Shown piece by piece: positions 59,835 through 64,000 of a DNA stretch of 64,000 nucleotides (position 1 is the stretch's first letter; each line of letters begins with the position of its first letter). The notes beneath the pieces are model-generated. The model worked only from the letters and a program-made list of their open reading frames with translations. It ran no database searches and was not told the DNA's origin. The stretch lies in contig NZ_MDGT01000005.1 of assembly GCF_001870515.1 (NCBI RefSeq), positions 62,001 through 126,000 on the forward strand, given 5' to 3'. The stretch comes from Idiomarina sp. MD25a (GTDB taxonomy: Bacteria; Pseudomonadota; Gammaproteobacteria; Enterobacterales; Alteromonadaceae). The position numbers and the translations under genes are program-made.

Positions 59835-61274
59835 ATGGGAAAAATTAAAAATCCAGCCACGATTTCAAGTGAATTTGGTATAGATGTTGCGGTTTTGGAC
59901 AAGCTTGGGGTTGTAAATGTACTACTGAATACAGATACCTTGGTCTTTATAGATCCAATGTTATTGGAAGGAAGTGCTCACAAGGAGATTAGTGATGGGG
60001 CTTACCAATCATATAGAGATCGCTTTGAAAAAATCATCAAACTTTTGTCCTTATCTAAAGCTGTAAATGATGTTCCATGGCGTAATGCAAAAAGACTTTT
60101 CCGTTTCTCAGAAATTAGCTGGACTTGTTTGGGCTACGGTACAACTGTTAAAGGATCTGGATTTGGAAAGGATTTAATCTCTAGCACACTCGATACTGCT
60201 TCTCAGATTGTCTCTCTTGGCGTGGATGATATAGATCTTTTTATGGCTTTAGCTTTATTCGAGGAGGGTATTGGGCCTGATCGGATCAGCGATATGACCA
60301 CAAACATTATTTTGCCGGATTTGATTTCTTTTTCTGAGCGAGTCAATCAAACACTTAAAGTACCTACTAAACAGTTTAAGATCGGAGCCAATAACTATAA
60401 TTTGGTAGTTAATCCGTACTCAGATCAACCATTAATCTTTGTGCCAAAAGATATAGTGCGTGATTTACCGATTGCTTCCGATTGGAGTGATATATCGAGA
60501 GTTGTCAGGGAAAATGAAGACCTTAGAGAGCGGGTCAATGGTCACGTTGGTGAAATCTGGGCAACAATGACTAAAAAGGATAAGCAGAGACTCAAAAAAT
60601 CTGCTCTCAGGAGCAAAGAAGCTTTCCAACAGGTTATGAATATGATTCGTGAGGTGGAACCCAAGTCATATGACTTCAAAAGTGACAGAAACGGTGAGTC
60701 ATTTTGGACTGAGTTACTGAAACAAATTCCCAAGGACTATCCCTACGACCTTTCTAATTATTCTGGTAGAAAACTAAGCGCAGATGAAGTTGTCGAGTTA
60801 GTTAATAAAATACTAAGCCAGTTCCAAGATTTGATTGAGAACAAGGGCTTATGGAAAGAGCTTTGGGATGAAAATGGAAAACCCAGAAAGGAGAAAGCGT
60901 CACAACGACTTTTATTTGCAGTTGCTTATAGTTATTGCAAGGCTAACAATATTGATTTAACACCTGAAGCAGATTCCGGCAATGGGCCTGTAGACTTCAA
61001 GATCTCTCAGGGCTTTGACTCAAAATTGGTGGTCGAAGTTAAATTATCTAATAATAGCAGTCTGGTCCATGGCTATGAAAAGCAATTAGAAACTTATAAG
61101 AAAGCTGACGACACAGATTTAGGTGTATTTCTAATTATCGACATTGGCGGTATTGGGAAAAAATACAGTCGAGTACAGAAGATAAGGAATGACTTCATAA
61201 AGGAACATGGTAAAGCATCCGATATTTGGTACGTCGATGGAAATCAAAAACCGTCTGCCAGCAAAAGAAACTAA
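59835..61274 (+). CDS. PD-(D/E)xK-type nuclease with uncharacterised N-terminal domains
   Basis: 479 residues. The C-terminal part (about 345-450) shows a restriction-like nuclease core: GNGPVDFKIS (catalytic Asp), VVEVKLS (E-x-K) and the following helix with QLETYKK. The N-terminal 340 residues do not match a family I know; they include FRFSEISWTCLGYGTTVKGSG and a helical middle. It starts a plus-strand run with Shedu 87 bases downstream. Most likely a DNA-cleaving defence protein; the partner and trigger are unknown. Confidence 0.75.
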   Translation: MGKIKNPATISSEFGIDVAVLDKLGVVNVLLNTDTLVFIDPMLLEGSAHKEISDGAYQSYRDRFEKIIKLLSLSKAVNDVPWRNAKRLFRFSEISWTCLGYGTTVKGSGFGKDLISSTLDTASQIVSLGVDDIDLFMALALFEEGIGPDRISDMTTNIILPDLISFSERVNQTLKVPTKQFKIGANNYNLVVNPYSDQPLIFVPKDIVRDLPIASDWSDISRVVRENEDLRERVNGHVGEIWATMTKKDKQRLKKSALRSKEAFQQVMNMIREVEPKSYDFKSDRNGESFWTELLKQIPKDYPYDLSNYSGRKLSADEVVELVNKILSQFQDLIENKGLWKELWDENGKPRKEKASQRLLFAVAYSYCKANNIDLTPEADSGNGPVDFKISQGFDSKLVVEVKLSNNSSLVHGYEKQLETYKKADDTDLGVFLIIDIGGIGKKYSRVQKIRNDFIKEHGKASDIWYVDGNQKPSASKRN

Positions 61275-61361
61275 AAATCGCCGCACACGGAAAAAGTTAC
61301 TCCCTGTGCTTCTAACTTTCAGGTCAGCAAGGTGTTAACTTCAAGAATAAGGTCCTAGGCA

Positions 61362-62594
61362 ATGGAACACGTTGAACCAAATTCTGAAGCCATTCATCGA
61401 GAAACAGACAAGAAGATTGAATGGCAGTATTTTGATGAAAACAGTAACCCTGTACATCTAAGCAAAGTTGTCCACAAAGACAAACCTCTGATCTATATCT
61501 ATCCATTTGGTTATAGTCGTGAGAGAGGTGTAACTAAGAAAAAGGTACATACAGTAGAGCTTAGGGGGTGGGAAGAAATAAAGAATATTCCTACATCTCT
61601 CAGATCCGGTTCCACCGTGAAGCTTACAGTAGGGAAACTGAAGCTGCTCATGAATTTCATATACCAGCCCTTTCCGGAAGTTGAGAAGGTAATAGTGGAT
61701 AAAAACGGCAGTAGTCGTTTCTCAGCAAAGACTATCACCTTCAACTTCCAAGACCTTGAGAGAGTATTGAAAGCTATCTCGAAAGAGACTAGGACCTATG
61801 AGACTAGGAAGAAAACCGCTATAGCAAATGAGTTGGCAAAGGTTACACAAAAAGTATCTCCCCGAGCAACGAAGCTATCGAAAGGCGCACTTTCACATCA
61901 TTTAAGCTTCTACTCCGATGACGTTAGCCTCTCTGAAGCAGATGTGGACGCAGTTTTATCGCTCATATCTCTTACTCCATCTCTAAATGTTTCGGTCACA
62001 GAGAATTTCATCCAAACAAAAGATAAAATAAATGTAGCTTATTTGGATGATGTTATTAAAAAATTTAAAGAGCTGATGAAAGTCAAAAATGACAACGAAA
62101 AGAACTGGCAGTCATTCTTTGAAAGTCATGGTTGGATATTGGCAAACATATTCCCTTTTCAAGTTGTTTTGAAAGGGCGTGAGGCATACGTCGGTGGGAA
62201 GACGATAGAGAATAAAGAAGGCAGAGTCGTTGATTTTCTATATCAAAATGGCTTTAAAGACAATTATGCATTATTGGAAATAAAAACGCATAACAAAACT
62301 CTAATTCGGAAAAAGCCATATCGTGCTCCGGATACGTTTTCGGCTCACGAAGACCTATCAGGTGCAATAAGTCAGTGTCTTGACCAAAAGAGCACGTTTT
62401 TGACCGATATGGGGCAAAAGTATAAGGCGCTTGATCCGAAAGTCATACTAGTTGTGGGTCAGAAATCCAGCCTAGACGAAAACCAAGCCAGTTGTTTTGA
62501 ACTTCTCCGATCTAATCAAAAAAACGTAGATATCGTAACGTTCGATGAATTACTCGAGAAGATTAAAGGCCTAAAAGATGTGTTGCAGACCTAA
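61362..62594 (+). CDS. sduA: Shedu anti-phage nuclease (SduA, DUF4263)
   Basis: 410 residues. C-terminal DUF4263 (about 245-400): NWQSFFESHGWIL, VVDFLYQNG (Asp), YALLEIKTHN (E-x-K) and a following Gln/Ser helix form the PD-(D/E)xK nuclease of Shedu. Residues 1-240 are a divergent N-terminal domain, probably the sensor, which varies between Shedu types. Shedu is a known single-gene defence system that nicks DNA. The ATG at 61362 lacks a clear ribosome site. 76 bases to the HNH-type gene. Confidence 0.88.
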   Translation: MEHVEPNSEAIHRETDKKIEWQYFDENSNPVHLSKVVHKDKPLIYIYPFGYSRERGVTKKKVHTVELRGWEEIKNIPTSLRSGSTVKLTVGKLKLLMNFIYQPFPEVEKVIVDKNGSSRFSAKTITFNFQDLERVLKAISKETRTYETRKKTAIANELAKVTQKVSPRATKLSKGALSHHLSFYSDDVSLSEADVDAVLSLISLTPSLNVSVTENFIQTKDKINVAYLDDVIKKFKELMKVKNDNEKNWQSFFESHGWILANIFPFQVVLKGREAYVGGKTIENKEGRVVDFLYQNGFKDNYALLEIKTHNKTLIRKKPYRAPDTFSAHEDLSGAISQCLDQKSTFLTDMGQKYKALDPKVILVVGQKSSLDENQASCFELLRSNQKNVDIVTFDELLEKIKGLKDVLQT

Positions 62595-62670
62595 CCATGT
62601 AGTTAAAAAATTGCGACATTCGGACACACCGCAGTGCGCTGATGCGCTTTGGCGTTAGTAAAGGGGCAGC

Positions 62671-63492
62671 ATGTCAATTTGCGCTTATTGCGATAACGAA
62701 TGCTCACCTTCGCGGGAGCATATAATTCCCGACTTCTTATACCGCTATCAAAAGAGAGATGGTGGACATCTTGGGTGGAACGAAAGCGCACAGAAGATCG
62801 TTGGTGGTGAAGCCAAAATAAAGGACGTTTGCGAACCATGCAACAATGGGCCTTTAAGCGATCTTGACGGCTACGGAAAGAGGTTTCTTACGAACGCTGG
62901 TGTTTTTGTTGAGAACTTTTTATTAGAGAGAAAAACTGTTCATTATGAATACTCCTCACTCTTAAGGTGGCTCTTGAAGATTTCCTTCAATTCTGCGCGA
63001 GCTTCCAGAAATAAACCCAAATTGTTAGAACGTTATAAAGCATTTATCTTGAATGGTGAGGACGAAGCTCAAGTTTTCAACGAGATTTTCCTATTTGTTG
63101 GCTTAGTAAAACCGGCTAGGCTCTCCAATAAAGAGGTGGAAGACTATTCCGATAAGCTACCCATTTCGGAAGATGGGTTATCAAATCCGTTCTTTGTAAG
63201 GTTATCTTGGGTTCCCGAATCCTCGGAAAGTTATATTATAAGATCTGTAGTTATCGGTGGGCTAGTTTTCCATTTAATGGTATTCGAAAGTGAACTGAAG
63301 ATCGGCTTCAGACATGTGCATTCAAGACGTTGGTTGAAAACGAATAAAGGCATGAAGCTTATGAGTTCTTCTAAGAGAGTTATCACTCTGAACCAAACGA
63401 ATAGGAGTTTTCTGGATTACACCAGTATGCAGCTCATGCGGGAAAACCATCTTGAGGCTGCAAATAAGCTACTAACGAGTGGTTCCAAGTGA
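62671..63492 (+). CDS. HNH-type nuclease, uncharacterised C-terminus
   Basis: 273 residues. The N-terminal 60 residues hold CAYCDNECSPSREHIIP and VCEPCNNGPLSDLD: two Cys pairs and a His, a McrA/HNH-like zinc-bound nuclease core. The rest (about 70-273) is mixed alpha/beta without recognised motif. GGGGC lies before the ATG. Followed by the next gene after 60 bases with a small CACTTG/CAAGTG hairpin between. Likely a defence nuclease. Confidence 0.75.
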   Translation: MSICAYCDNECSPSREHIIPDFLYRYQKRDGGHLGWNESAQKIVGGEAKIKDVCEPCNNGPLSDLDGYGKRFLTNAGVFVENFLLERKTVHYEYSSLLRWLLKISFNSARASRNKPKLLERYKAFILNGEDEAQVFNEIFLFVGLVKPARLSNKEVEDYSDKLPISEDGLSNPFFVRLSWVPESSESYIIRSVVIGGLVFHLMVFESELKIGFRHVHSRRWLKTNKGMKLMSSSKRVITLNQTNRSFLDYTSMQLMRENHLEAANKLLTSGSK

Positions 63493-63552
63493 AACCTTCG
63501 ATGCACTTGAACCAAGTGTTATCAAAACATGGATTTGACTTAAGGGAACAGA

Positions 63553-64000
63553 ATGACCAAGAACATTAATTCCGCCTCACGGATTTTAAGCATCATTGAT
63601 AGCGTTAAGGCGGAGAGTGATGCAACGCCCGCACATGACGTATGGGGGAAAGTATTCGAAATTGAAAATGAAGATAAAAGCCGTAAGACATTTGCAATAT
63701 CTCGTTGTCTAGCCGATCTTCATGACGAGGTGGAATCTGTTAGGTCAGAAATGAAGAAACTTGGCTATTCCGAAAACCTTTATAACACTACATTGAACAA
63801 GTGCAATACGCTTTTTGCAGTTCAGACTCTCATGTCAAAATGGCAATCGATGAAGCAGCAGATAACGCCAGAGGTTCCTGTCGCATTGGGCTTCTGCTCG
63901 GAAATATTACCCAACGAAGAGGACCTCATTGACAAAGATAGTCTTGACGACCTAAAAAGGATGGCAGCCGATCTAAGAGGTACATTGTCTAGTTCAAAGC
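63553..64000 (+). CDS. Unknown helical protein, cut by window end
   Basis: About 149 residues visible from the ATG at 63553 (AAGGGAAC upstream). Largely helical: RCLADLHDEVESVRSEMKKL and a later acidic segment (EILPNEEDLIDKD). No family recognised. It lies 60 bases after the HNH-type gene and could be its partner. Confidence 0.65.
   Translation, partial: MTKNINSASRILSIIDSVKAESDATPAHDVWGKVFEIENEDKSRKTFAISRCLADLHDEVESVRSEMKKLGYSENLYNTTLNKCNTLFAVQTLMSKWQSMKQQITPEVPVALGFCSEILPNEEDLIDKDSLDDLKRMAADLRGTLSSSK

Noticed and set aside
62590-62663. Possible integron attC site between Shedu and the HNH-type gene (ACCTAAC ... GCGTTAG about 70 bases apart, next start 12 bases on)
   Set aside because: The right core reads GTTAGTA and does not fit GTTRRRY; arms do not pair inside; neighbouring gaps lack similar sites and no integrase is present.

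Overview
The window looks like a chromosome segment from a marine gammaproteobacterium of the order Alteromonadales, most probably the Idiomarina/Pseudidiomarina group. This is inferred from three things: the divergent argE / argCBFGH(A) cluster whose last gene fuses argininosuccinate lyase to an acetyltransferase, the large TonB receptor plus outer-membrane lipoprotein pair, and moderate GC content. No rRNA or tRNA gene and no CRISPR array was seen. The window opens inside one gene (a CopA-type multicopper oxidase) and closes inside another (an unrecognised ORF).

Region 1 (1-5.8 kb) is accessory DNA. It holds a copper-resistance operon (Cys/His-rich protein, DUF411 protein, private TatA, Tat-exported CopA oxidase), an AcuR/AcuI acrylate-detoxification pair with two matching TetR operators, and a scar where an MFS transporter and a CusA-type RND pump, both truncated, are joined.

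Region 2 (5.8-50.7 kb) is ordinary core genome. It carries a membrane protein, a DUF1707/LiaF-like protein, a glutathione S-transferase and an MscS channel. Next comes a TonB receptor with its lipoprotein partner behind a Pho-box-like site, then the complete arginine pathway under a double ARG box. These are followed by a chemoreceptor; the glyoxylate shunt (aceB, aceA and a convergent aceK); and a four-gene MacB-like ABC exporter with LysR, histidine-kinase, TerB-like and solute-binding genes next to it. The region ends with an RND efflux pair, azurin, a Cys/Met PLP enzyme, malic enzyme, MAPEG protein, glutamate racemase, a copper P-type ATPase, DUF998, YbjQ, a metallo-beta-lactamase-fold protein and an RlpA-like lipoprotein. 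Copper handling recurs here (CopA ATPase, azurin, the CopA oxidase locus).

Region 3 (50.7-64 kb and beyond) is a visibly more AT-rich defence island. On the minus strand four closely spaced genes encode an unrecognised cytosolic protein, a membrane protein, a SIR2-like DUF4917 protein and an HNH nuclease. Then come small membrane proteins, a PemK/MazF-like protein with a TTG start and a coiled-coil tail, an orphan antitoxin, and a PIN nuclease fused to a GntR-type DNA-binding domain. On the plus strand a second cluster encodes a PD-(D/E)xK-type nuclease with an unknown N-terminus, a Shedu (SduA/DUF4263) nuclease, an HNH-type protein and an unknown protein cut by the window end. The best candidates for undescribed systems are the four-gene operon at 50.9-54.1 kb, the PIN-GntR fusion, and the PD-(D/E)xK/Shedu/HNH cluster.
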